Shown one piece after another: positions 54,438-64,000 of a stretch of 64,000 bases of DNA. Every line of letters begins with the position of its first letter. Positions within the stretch are counted from its first letter, which is position 1. The position numbers were made by a program, and so were the translations under genes. Source of the stretch: Irpex lacteus (taxonomy: Eukaryota > Basidiomycota > Agaricomycetes > Polyporales > Irpicaceae); NCBI GenBank assembly GCA_001986395.2, contig MQVO02000001.1:806001-870000 (forward strand), written 5' to 3'. The notes below the pieces were generated by a model. It did not search any database. It was not told the origin of the DNA and saw only the letters and a program-made list of their open reading frames with translations.

Positions 54438-56817
54438 TGTCCCTGCTTCATAAAACGCGCCGTTCCGTCCGTATTCCAGAGGTATGTCCGTCCAAATGAT
54501 AGTCCATCACAACGAGTCAACTTAGAAGGCGAGTATTACCGCGTCAAATCTCACTTTTCTGTACATGCGGTAGCACGACCCTCCCTGTATCGAAGTCCTC
54601 AACCGGTATGTGCTGAAATCTTGAGAACAACCTTGCAGCCAACCGATTTGTGTGCACGTATTGGCGATACACGCAACTTTATATGAGAAATCGGCTGAAC
54701 CAGTTACTGCGGTACGGCATCGAGAGTTATATGTCGAACCCTGTTTCTGCTTCCGATTTGTTCTGGAATGTCGGAATCAGGCTGCGAACCATGCTAAAAA
54801 CTGAAAAGTCTCAGTGTTGCAATTACTCAATGTTAACTTCTCGACGGCCGGTGCGCCACCGGCGACTCCTTAGCTTGAGCCTGGAACTGCACCGTAACGA
54901 TTAACTTTACGTTTCGTTGCTGGAAATGGTCCACCCAAGAATTGGCGATACAAGCTTTGAAAAATTTGAATGGCTGTGTGGTTAGGGACACGGTAGTACA
55001 GTGCGCCGTACGGGCATAAGTGGAGGCAGAACTTAATTGAACAATTGGCTGTCTATTCATGTGAATGGCCAGAAAAGAAGGGCTGAGAGGCAACGAGAGC
55101 TCAATAGCTCAAACTGAGTGCTGCGCTGGGTTTGGCGTTCGCACCAGAACTGTCACCGCTGGCACTTATCCGTCTCGCCGTTAAGACATCTTGCAGACAA
55201 CGTCTATCCTGAATTAGACAGCATGAGAAAGTGCTTCCGACTGCCGCGGTTATTGGCCACGACAAGGGCATGAGGAGGGTCATATTCACAAGGATAACTC
55301 AAGGATCCAGGGCTGCAAAACCGATTTCGGGAGTTCGTTCCCTCATTTTTATTGACAGTTCACTGCCGCAAGGTTGGAACACATAACGACTGAGAATCAA
55401 GTGATTACACTTACGGAACAGCGAGTAATGGGAGCACCTTCGAAACTTTCCAAAGACAGTATCCCTATACGCGAATCCGTGCAGGCAAACGGGTGAATGA
55501 CGGGACTTCCGACGACTGCATGTAGTTTGGAGCACCACACAGCTACGTTCGTGACAAATTGGATGAAGCCCAGACGATCTCTTCGACGCAAGAAAACCCT
55601 ATGACGACTCTTTGCCTTGCGTATGGCAAGTAATCTCGGGCTATTGAGAGGAGAGCACGCGGGTGTGCGTTGATGGGGAGTACTATAAAATCAGAGCGTA
55701 CAGTAGCATGTCCTAGCAGCATCTCTCGTTCATTGGACGTACTCACAAGCAATATCGCCCTCAGGCTTCAAGGCCACTCTCCAGGGTTCGTTTTATTCTT
55801 CCCGGTATGTTCATCTTGTTGGTTGGCATGCTCATGAACGCTCACACATGCTTAGAGATAGAAAGTATGCGATACGTTGCCGGCTATACTGTACTGGCCA
55901 TGTGCACTCCCCTTTCAGTGGCGGTGCATGTCGGCCAGGACTTCCTCAACCCTGTTGGCACGTGGGGAATGCATATGCCAATATCGTGACTGGCCAAGTT
56001 TCCGCCATCGCAGCCACCATCGCAATAGGGCTTCTTGCTGATACCGGTGCGATTCCGCGCCTGGATTCCATGGCACCTACTGCGATGGATGACTGCGATG
56101 ACGGTGACTTGGATAAGCCACGCTCACAGGCAAGTATACCCTCTCGCCTATCGTTTCAATGGTTATGACGCACGAGTCTAGCCCTATGACTATATAGACA
56201 CCGAGTGGTCACTGCATGTTTCTTGTAATATGCACTCTCAACGATCTACTTGCCCATACACAGATTTGTGGTTTGTATTCCACTTGTTGTTCCCCATCGG
56301 TGATTGCCATCGACCATCAGCGGAAAAGACTGCTTGTAATTTGATCGGAACCACGGAGCTGGTGCAGTCGGCCACGCTGGCATTCATTAAGTACACGTTC
56401 ATGTACATATTCTAGGATGGTTGTTGAGTGAAGTTTACGTAGGATTTCACCTGAGGCGCCGTGTTCGTTTCAGGGTTTGATTCCGTAGCCAGAGAAAGTT
56501 GCACCTCTTTCCTTTATGAACAGATAGATTAGCTGTATTGGGAAATCCTGCTATTCCCGAAATAAGGGAGATGAACAGAAGGAGTCTGCAATACAATACT
56601 CACATCGCGGTTGACCTGCAAGCTGTTGAAGAGGGCGAGCTTCGGATGAGCCGCGATATGGGTTACAGGTTACAAATAAGACCAAATATACGCACACGGG
56701 GAGCGGGCGGCTAAACTTGGGCTTGCGCAAGACGACCATCTCGACCGACCACGACTCTGCCACCAGGATTGCGTTTAGGCGACGCGAAGGGAAACGTAGG
56801 AGGATTGGGCTTCGGAA
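54438..56817. other. Gene-poor region, 2.4 kb
   Basis: The left end is the 3' untranslated region of the BZZ1-like gene. Around 55,800-56,170 on the plus strand there is an open frame with hydrophobic stretches (YVAGYTVLAMCTPLSVAVHV) that overlaps another frame. It could be a fragment of a membrane protein but shows no family motif. No complete gene is recognised. Confidence 0.45.
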
Positions 56818-58062
56818 ATGTCGGTAATCAAGGAAGTATGGGCGCCGACACTCGAGGCAGAAATGCGTAACATTCGAGATCTCATCGACAAATACCCTTA
56901 CGTCGCAATGGTCTCTGTTCCTCTCGCAGCACTCTGGAGAGCACCGTAACTCATGCTGTACTCAGGACACCGAATTTCCTGGCGTCGTTGCACGCCCTAT
57001 TGGCTCGTTCAAAACGTCGTCAGACTACCACTATCAGACTATGCGATGTAATGTCGACCTTCTCAAGATTATCCAAGTTGGGATTACACTCGCAGACGAG
57101 GAAGGGAACTACCCCCAGGAAACATCGACATGGCAATTTAACTTTCACTTCAGTGTCAAGTACGCCATCCATTTCTCTAACATATGCCTTGCTTACGTAA
57201 GGAATGCGGTATAGCGAGGACATGTATGATCCCGATTCTATCGAGAAACTGCAGAAATCCGGTATCGATCTCCAACAGCACGAGAAGGCTGGCATAGATC
57301 CCAATGATTTTGCCGAACTCATGATCACGTCGGGGTTGGTTTTAGTTGAAGAAACAAAGTGGATTTCATTCCACAGGTGAGTCTCATCACTGCCTCTTCT
57401 GTCACGGAGGAAATGTGATAAAACGAGGCTTGTAGTGGGTATGACTTTGGGTACTTCGTGAAGCTCTTGACAGGCGAATCGTTACCAACGAATGAAGAGC
57501 TCTTCTTCGAGAAGTTGCGGATATGGTTCCCGACTGTTTACGACATCAAGTTCATGATGCGGGCGTGCAAGGTCCTTAAAGGTGGCTTGCAGGATGTTGC
57601 AGATGATCTCGGGGTCAGCGATAAGTTTCTGGTGCAGAAATAAGAGTGGCTGGAAGTTGACATTTAGGGCAGGTCATGCGTATAGGGCCGTCATACCAGG
57701 CAGGCTCGGATTCTCTCCTCACCGCGTCAACGTTCTTCAAGATGCGCGAATTGTACTTCAACGATACTATCGATGATGCGGAGTATAATGGGAAGCTATA
57801 CGGCCTCGGCCAAACCTTCACCGTGACCAACGGCATCTCGGAGCCTGTTCGCGGCAGTGCAGCCACTATCGCTGAACGAGAAGATCGTAGTACAGCTCGT
57901 GAAGCACAAACTCCTGCTGGCTCTGGACAGGTTCACGTGGCCATGGGTATGACGTCCCTCACAACACCGGCTATGGCGGGGGCAATACCGGCGCAGCTAC
58001 AAACATCCCCATACGGGCCAACACCGTACATGCGATCAGCGATGGTTGGCGGAGGCCGATGA
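56818..58062 (+). CDS. POP2: CCR4-NOT deadenylase subunit Caf1/Pop2, altered DEDDh motif
   Basis: Caf1/Pop2 is a poly(A)-specific exonuclease of the CCR4-NOT complex. The start at 56818 gives MSVIKEVWAPTLEAEMRNIR, the family N terminus. The nuclease motifs come in order: DTEFPG (Asp and Glu), GLVLVEETKWISFHSGYDFGYF (second Asp) and PSYQAGSDSLLT (final Asp). In most relatives the last block is PQHQAGSD, where His is the general base of the DEDDh class; here the codon is TAC, Tyr. Other family segments are present: KIIQVGITLADEEGNYP, EDMYDPDSIEKLQKSGID, RACKVLKGGLQDVADDLG, MRELYFNDTIDDAEYNGKLYGLG. Five introns keep frame. The C-terminal tail (about 80 residues) is Ala/Thr/Pro-rich. Budding yeast Pop2 also departs from the DEDD consensus yet is reported active, so loss of activity is not certain. 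Confidence 0.88.
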
Positions 58063-59542
58063 CGACCTTGTCGCTCGTTGCAGGAAGCTTGGAGTGGATT
58101 TGCACCTTATCTCGTCGCACTTGTTTTGCATTGCTTTTACATCCTCAGGACTCTCGTTATGTGTGTAAGTTGTAATCTGTCTGTATCAAAAAGTTCTACT
58201 TCTACTTCTCGCATGTTATTATGACCGCCTATACCCAGACAGGATTCTTTATCAGCGGATCATGGTGGATGCGTGTATATGTGCTGGACAATTTCCTGAT
58301 CAACCTGTTTGCGCCCTGGCAGCCGTCATTGGACCGACACGAGAATGTTCGATGCAGGCCTGACTGAATGACATTTTACAGATATACGACGGACATGACG
58401 GGAAGTCCTCAGGTGATAATTTACGTGAGTACCTCGCACATCAGACCTGCAGCTCGATAGCTCTAACGAACCAATGAGAGAAGAAATTTCTCCTACGATA
58501 TCATATACAGATGACCCGACAACAAGGCTCGGAAGAGGTTTCTCAGCAGGCATGTCGTTGAAACGTGATGTGCTACAGGGGGTAGGTTGCGTATTACAGT
58601 ATTTCACGTACACAAGACATATGGCTGGGTGGTTCCGCTTCGACGCGCGCCGTGGAGAACACATGGGGCATGCGTGTGCGGCCTAGAAACGGGCTGTAGA
58701 CGACGTCCCTGGTTTAAGCGTACAGGCATCCGGCTTCTATCTTCGTAGAAGAGTTGTGGTGAGTTAGGTTTGTCTTCTGAGAAGCGTCAAGCTTTGTGTT
58801 CTTATGAGGCTTCTCGTTGTTTAGAGAGCGTGCTGCGGCCGTGACCCACCCCCAGCATCCGTATTAGTGACTGAAGGCTCACTACGAAGAGAGAGGACAC
58901 GTCAGAATCAGGTCAAAGAACAGGTGCCGATGACGCAGGGTCGTTCTCTGTTGAATGCAAGGTGACATGAACGTGTGTTCGATGCGTTGTTGAACGTTGA
59001 ATGTGACGTTCTGACTCACATAATGCCGGCGGACGTTGTGGAAATTCACACTCGCTGGCGCTGCTGGTGGGAGTAAAGCTCTAACACTGGTGCACATGCA
59101 AATTGTACTCTGCACTCACGGTATGTCCTTTCGGCTACTTGCTGAGGTTCGGGACACCATCTGTATGTTTGGGGTATGTCTCATTGGTCTGATAATCAAC
59201 GGGAATAGTCTATTCGACAGGTCATTGTACGGAACTCGAAGACAACAATATTCGAACTAGAGCTTGAGCATATGAGCACGCTGAGTAGCTGAGGTGAAGT
59301 TGTGATTGAGAAATAGACCGGTTCGCAGATCAGTTCGATATGATAAGTCCGAGATCTAGGACGATCCCAGAGTCCACGCAGTTTGCAGGAGGATAAACCT
59401 ACCCGACACTCAAAAACAGTCGGCCGCCAACGTCCTCCTCGACGACCACCATCTGCCACTTTTTATTCTACGTTAAACATCGTCGTCGAGGACGTGCAGA
59501 ACAACGATCACGAGCGCGCATTTTAGTACAAAGATACGAGAC
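58063..59542. other. Intergenic, 1.5 kb
   Basis: The left part follows the CAF1 stop codon and the right part is the promoter of the CENP-B-like gene. No gene is recognised; frames near 58,330-58,690 overlap on both strands. Confidence 0.5.
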
Positions 59543-61402
59543 ATGGCTCAGCATGGCTCGCAATACTACCCGAGCCTCGTGCATCAGCACAATACTCTGT
59601 CTCAGCCGCCCAGCCTTTCAGCGAGTGGCACCTTCACTCTTTCCACCAACGCTCACGACATGCTAACGAACGCGACGACCCACGACTCACCCTCTCCACC
59701 GAGCACCTCGTCGTCGAGCTCACGGTTAGACCAACCGCCCGTGTTCTCGATGCCGCCCGCACTTCCCGCACAGGCAACCGACCATGATAGTTACAAGACT
59801 CGATACGAACGCGACCCCCGTTACGACCCCGCTCTCATGGAGGAAGAAATAGACACGGATAGAATCGTAATTCGTCACCAGATACGAAGACATTTTCACG
59901 AGGCAGTGAAACAAAGGGACGGGGCGCGTCCTTACCGCGTACGCTCTTTTTCTTTCTTTCAAGAGTAATACCGATAACATTGACTTTCGACTGTGCAGGT
60001 TCCAGGATCTCGTGTCGTTGATCCTGACAGTCAGATTTATGACCGTATGGGAGCCCGTCCAAACCCGTCGCCTCAGCCCCATCCGCCTTTCCCGAGTGAC
60101 GAGCGTAGATCTCACGTCCAGGAATCGTTGTCACCTTCTCCTTCATCACAGCACAGCTCTATCACCTACGCTCCTTCACACTCACGATCCGGGTCTAGCT
60201 CGGCGTCGAGTTCAGCCGCCCGTAACGAGTCCCCCGTATTCGGCGTTGAGACAAGTCTTCTTCCCCATCCCTCTCTTGAAACGCCAGGCTCTCTCGTTCA
60301 TTTGCTCTGGGCGCCCACCAAGACCACGCCGAACCTTGGGGGAAAGAACAAGAAGCAGCGTCTATATAGCGTTGATCGCAAGGTCATATGCGAATTCGCC
60401 CAACAGAACCCGTCCTACAAGCAGGAAGAGATCGCGAGAAAGTTCAATATCGAGCGCAGTACGGTCAGCAAGATACTGAAGAACAAGCATCGGTGGTTAC
60501 GCGTCTCTAACGATGAAACAGTATACTATGCTAAGGACAGGTACGCTCTGATGGTTGTTAATCTCTTTCACCGGCTAACTTTTCTATACAGACACGCAAA
60601 GTTTCCCGGGCTCGAGATGTACATGAAGGAGTGGGTTAAGAAGTGTCACGAGGATAACGTTCCAATGACAGATGCTCTCATCGCCGCACGCGCGCTTGAG
60701 CTCGCCAGGGCCAGAGGCTACACCGAGAAGGAGTTCAAGGCGAGCCCCGGTTGGGTAGAGAACTTCAAGCATAGAGTTGGCATCTCCAAGAACCGCTGGC
60801 ACGGTCGTACCAAATGGCACAAAAGCATGACGACACTCCCAGAGGATATGGAAACCATGGATGACAAAATTGAAGCCCGACGCTGGCATGAGGAGGATGA
60901 CTTGCCTGCTCTCCCGGAACCGACGCCCGAGGAACTCGCGCTAACCCAGCAGGTGCAACCGACTCCTGCCGTCCCTCGTCAGGAGCCGCTCACCATAGAG
61001 TATACACGTGTCGATACTCCTCCGCAAGTACGTCGCCACCCTGTCTGGCTTCCTGACCACCAAGACGACGTCGATCGTCCTAGCGTCGACGAACCTCGTC
61101 TCGGATATTCTAACACCCCAGCCCACGCTGCATCTTCTGCGAGACCCTACGAATCTGAGCCCATCATCGAACCCCCGGTCGGCGTTACCGCCTACTCCGA
61201 GGATGGTTCTGCGCACATCGTCGTCCCGCAGGGTCCCAACTACCGCCCAAACGTCGGTGCAGAGCCGTCGCACAACGACGCTGAGACTTCTATCGACACG
61301 CTCCTTATCTTCTTCAAAAACGTCAGACCGGACATGCTGTCGATGGAACAACGTCACTTGCTGCACACGATCAAGGAGGAGCTGTTCATGGCTGGCAACT
61401 AA
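59543..61402 (+). CDS. CENP-B/Tc5-type DNA-binding protein, no transposase domain
   Basis: A 582-residue protein encoded by exons 59543-59938, 59999-60540 and 60592-61402, which sum exactly. The N-terminal 240 residues are Ser/Pro/His-rich. A psq-type helix-turn-helix follows at about residues 250-300 (KKQRLYSVDRKVICEFAQQ, YKQEEIARKFNIERSTVSKI). A CENP-B/Tc5 second helix-turn-helix follows at about residues 325-380 (KEWVKKCHEDNVPMTDALIA, ELARARGYTEKEFKASPGW). There is no DDE nuclease domain. The C-terminal 200 residues are Pro/Glu-rich, and the end forms a short helical segment (DTLLIFFKNVRPDMLSMEQR). Such proteins descend from pogo/Tc5-like transposases and act as chromatin or replication-origin binding proteins (fission yeast Abp1/Cbh1) or as transcription factors. 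Its role here is unknown. Confidence 0.82.
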
Positions 61403-62249
61403 TCGTTGGCCTTCGACGTCTGGTGTGCCTCTCTCCTCATGCCCCTCTCTCTCGTGGCTCGTCTAGTTTTATGCGATCTCCTTGATATCATTCATCCACG
61501 GCTCTCGTCATGTCTCGCATCATCATTTCTACACACTCACATCGAACTCTGCATTCATACGGCATACGACACCTTGCATTGGTTTTGTTCACGTCCATGT
61601 TCCCCCCTCACCCATCATCACATTCATGAACCCTGCATTCATCATCATCACACATCATTTATATCTTTCAGCGGTCCCCCCTCACGCATTCAAATATTCA
61701 CTTCATGGCCATGTGGTAGCCTCTTTATTTTGGTTATTCCTTCAAAGTGGGTAGTCGTACTTAAGTAGGACTTGTACCTGTGTTGACACGAGTATGTCGC
61801 TTGTTCTTGGCTATTGTTGTTCACCATCTTCTGTCTCTTTTCTTGTTTTAAAAGCGACAGCCCATGTTCTATTATTGTAGTTCATCCTTAAAAGAACGTA
61901 TGTATATAGCTCCTGTAGTCTGTCTGGCACGTATACATACTTCGTTGCGTCCCTTATATTCGTGTTAACATGTCCTTAAAAATACACGAAAGGGTATATT
62001 CCTCGCCATGGGGACCTAGAGCATCATAATGTCCTCATCGGGCGAACCCAGTAAGTGGGCTGTACTTGTAAAGCGTACTTCATCCAGGGCAAGCAACAGC
62101 AGTGCCATACGACTCGCAGAGTCAGAGAAAGTAGCATCGGTTGCATGCGTAAGTTGTCCTGGACAAGTATCAGATTAGGCCAAGGTTGGAGGAAAATGAG
62201 ACGGTCGACTAACAGTTGAACAAGTCTATCGTAAGATGGGGCGTACACC
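61403..62249. other. Convergent 3' region
   Basis: The plus strand after the CENP-B-like stop is CT-rich, with ATCATCACA/ATCATCATCACA repeats near 61,615-61,655, and probably is 3' untranslated region. The right part follows the stop of the UPF0390 gene. No gene is recognised; a minus-strand frame here lies in the wrong phase relative to the spliced UPF0390 gene. Confidence 0.5.
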
Positions 62250-62662
62250 TTAGGCCTTCTTTCCCTTGGCTTTTTCTTTTTCCTTTTCTGAAACGCTGTA
62301 GAAGACAGTCTTTGTATGGGCACATACTCACGATACATAGCTATTAAGACATACCCCTCGAGAGCGACGTTCTTCATGATGGTAAGCTTGCCCGAAGAAG
62401 CGGCGGTGGCAGCGTGCTGCTCGATACTCCTACTGATCTTCGCACTCAACTCCTACAATACAAACTGTCAGACACTCCTATCCCATGCCCCAAAGCCAAT
62501 GAGATTGACCTTGTGCAGAGCCGCATGCTTCACTGCATCCTTCTTCTTCGGTGCAATGTAGCGTTGCCCCTTCTTGGTTGAGGAAGCAGATTTTTGGGCA
62601 TGACGAGAAGCAGCAGATGTGTTCTTTTTCTTAGAGACCCCCTTGAGTTGTCCTTGAGCCAT
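62250..62662 (-). CDS. UPF0390 / DUF2462 small basic protein
   Basis: A basic protein of about 94 residues in three exons. The start at 62662 gives MAQGQLKGVSKKKNTSAASR, then KKGQRYIAPKKKDAVKHAAL; after an intron ELSAKISRSIEQHAATAASS and GKLTIMKNVALE, and a Lys/Glu tail ending KEKAKGKKA. The MAQG start, the KKG-R-IAPKK block and the IE-x-AA-SGKLTI block match the UPF0390/DUF2462 family (human C19orf53-like). These are small, probably nucleolar proteins of unknown function. It is divergent from NDUFA9, 213 bp apart. Confidence 0.75.
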
Positions 62663-62875
62663 TTTTACGGGAATAACAAGATAATTTGTGTGTAAAGAGG
62701 AGGAGGTCGCCTTCAAGTTGTTCGACAAAGTCAATGAAATCAATTGGCTGCCGACTTATCCGGACATTGCCGAACTCTTTCAAGCGCTGGAGGAGGTCGT
62801 TGAACCGTGACTGCCTGTCGCTGGACCCGACTCAACCACCGACAACCAAATATTCTCCTCGCCCGTCTCCTCACG
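62663..62875. promoter_or_regulatory. Bidirectional promoter region, UPF0390 / NDUFA9
   Basis: The 213 bp between the two divergent start codons must hold both promoters. No TATA box is evident. Part of it is open on the plus strand but has no resemblance to NDUFA9. Confidence 0.5.
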
Positions 62876-64000
62876 ATGCTGAGCACCGCTGCGAGTCGTG
62901 CTAGCCTGGCGAGGGTCTTGGCCTCGCAGAAGGTGCGTGGGGTATCGCTCACTGCGCTCGTCGCATTCGAAGGCTCACATGTACCGACTCGACCCGGTCA
63001 CTTCCACAGCGCGGACTACATGACATTGTCAATATTCCAAACAGGCCCGCCGTATCAAATGGACCCCCTGGAAGAAGTGCTACTACTGGCCATGTCGTCA
63101 CTGTTTTTGGAGCTACCGGGTTCCTTGGGAGGTACTTGGTGTCTAAGATTGGTGTGTTGCGGTTATTCTTCTGCAAATGAAGAGCTTATTCTGAGATTAT
63201 GCTTGGCAATGCAGCTAAGTCTGGAACCCAGGTAATTGTGCCGTATCGTGACGAGGACGAGAAGAGGCACTTGAAGGTCATGGGCGACTTGGGTCAGATC
63301 GTGCCTATGGTGCGTACGATAGAGAAGACTTGTGAATCCTTTGCGTGACGAGAACATTAACTCATGTCCTATAGGAGTGGGATTTGCGTCGCCCGGATCA
63401 GATTGAGGAGTGCCTCAGGCACTCGGATACCGTGTACAACCTCGTTGGCCGTGACTTCGAAACTAAGTGAGCACCGTCTAGACCTTTCATTCCGACGTCA
63501 TTTCTGCTCTATGAAGCATGGCTACTGACCGCCAGGGATTCGCAGGAACTTTGACTTCAAGTCCGTGCAAGTTGACGGTGCCGAGTCCATTGCCAAGATT
63601 GCAGCTGAAGCTGGCGTCCCCCGTCTTATTCATGTGTCTCATTTGAACGCAGACAAAACTTCTAAATCGAAGTTCTACCAAGCCAAGGCCGAGGGTGAGG
63701 AGAAGGTTAGAGCTGCCTTCCCAAATGCGACAATCGTGAGGCCCGCAGCACTATACGGTTATGAAGATAGGCTGCTGAATAACATTGCCAGTACGTGATG
63801 TTCATCTAGTCATATAGCCTTACAACATGTGAATTCTTGCTAATACGGTTACTTTCTTACCAGTCTGGTCTATATGGTGGAAGCTTAACAACGCACAAAC
63901 CAAGATTCGTCCCGTGCATGTGAGTATTACAGCCACGTAAGGTGATATCCGCTGACGCACGTTTATCTGTTTTTCCAGGTCATGGATGTTGCGCAGGCGT
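62876..64000 (+). CDS. NDUFA9: Complex I subunit NDUFA9 (39/40 kDa), 5' part
   Basis: The accessory subunit of mitochondrial NADH:ubiquinone oxidoreductase that folds as an SDR and binds NADPH. The start at 62876 gives a presequence ([19 protein letters not shown]). The next exon has [20 protein letters not shown], then [20 protein letters not shown] with the GATGFLG nucleotide-binding motif. Further exons encode [117 protein letters not shown] and IRPVHVMDVAQA. These match family order closely. The gene runs off the window, so roughly the last third is missing. Confidence 0.92.

Noticed and set aside
55807..56168. Hydrophobic plus-strand frames
   Set aside because: The two frames overlap, family motifs are absent, and no upstream or downstream exons fit.

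Overview
The window is nuclear DNA from a filamentous basidiomycete, most likely an agaricomycete. The evidence is intron-dense genes (introns about 45-65 bp with GTRNGY-type donors), membrane protein families typical of Agaricomycetes (DUF6534 and DUF6533), a fungal histidine acid phosphatase, a Kre9/Knh1-like GPI-anchored protein, a DPBB secreted protein, and core eukaryotic genes (PRP8, TAD3, mL58, CAF1, BZZ1, NDUFA9). Gene boundaries come from reading splice sites by eye; where exon lengths were summed the frame closed (PH protein 1,378 aa, MADS protein 357 aa, CENP-B-like protein 582 aa).

Layout. 0.6-3.9 kb: a complete, young Copia-type LTR retrotransposon on the minus strand with identical 471-bp LTRs, a 5-bp target duplication and only a gag frame. 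4.7-6.6 kb: DUF6534 membrane protein (-). 7.9-9.9 kb: secreted histidine acid phosphatase (-). 11.2-15.5 kb: large Ser/Pro-rich PH-domain protein (+). 15.7-24.4 kb: PRP8 (-). 24.6-26.5 kb: a SET-domain protein fused to the tRNA deaminase subunit TAD3 (+), divergent from PRP8 across about 200 bp. 26.6-29.0 kb: mitoribosomal protein mL58 and an atypical SDR (both -). 30.1-42.1 kb: three DUF6533 copies in different states (one intact, one probably frameshifted, one relic) around an Mcm1-type MADS-box gene (33.1-34.3 kb, -) and long gene-poor stretches. 42.5-46.0 kb: Red1/ZFC3H1-like zinc-finger protein (+). 46.9-49.1 kb: GPI-anchored Ser-rich protein and DPBB secreted protein (both -). 51.3-54.4 kb: BZZ1-like F-BAR/C1/SH3 protein (+). 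56.8-58.1 kb: CAF1/POP2 deadenylase with an altered catalytic motif (+). 59.5-61.4 kb: CENP-B-like DNA-binding protein (+). 62.2-62.7 kb: UPF0390/DUF2462 protein (-), divergent from the 5' part of NDUFA9 (62.9 kb to the window end, +).

How the genes relate. These are mostly unrelated housekeeping genes in the usual fungal arrangement of short divergent promoters and convergent 3' ends. Several act on RNA (PRP8 in splicing, TAD3 in tRNA wobble editing, the Red1-like factor in nuclear RNA decay, CAF1 in deadenylation), but nothing in the sequence shows they are co-regulated. The secreted and cell-surface genes have recognisable TATA boxes about 100-150 bp before the ATG; I did not notice one before most housekeeping genes. 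The points most worth following up are the SET-TAD3 fusion, the His-to-Tyr change in the CAF1 active-site motif, the gag-only Copia element primed by an internal part of initiator tRNA, and the decaying DUF6533 family.
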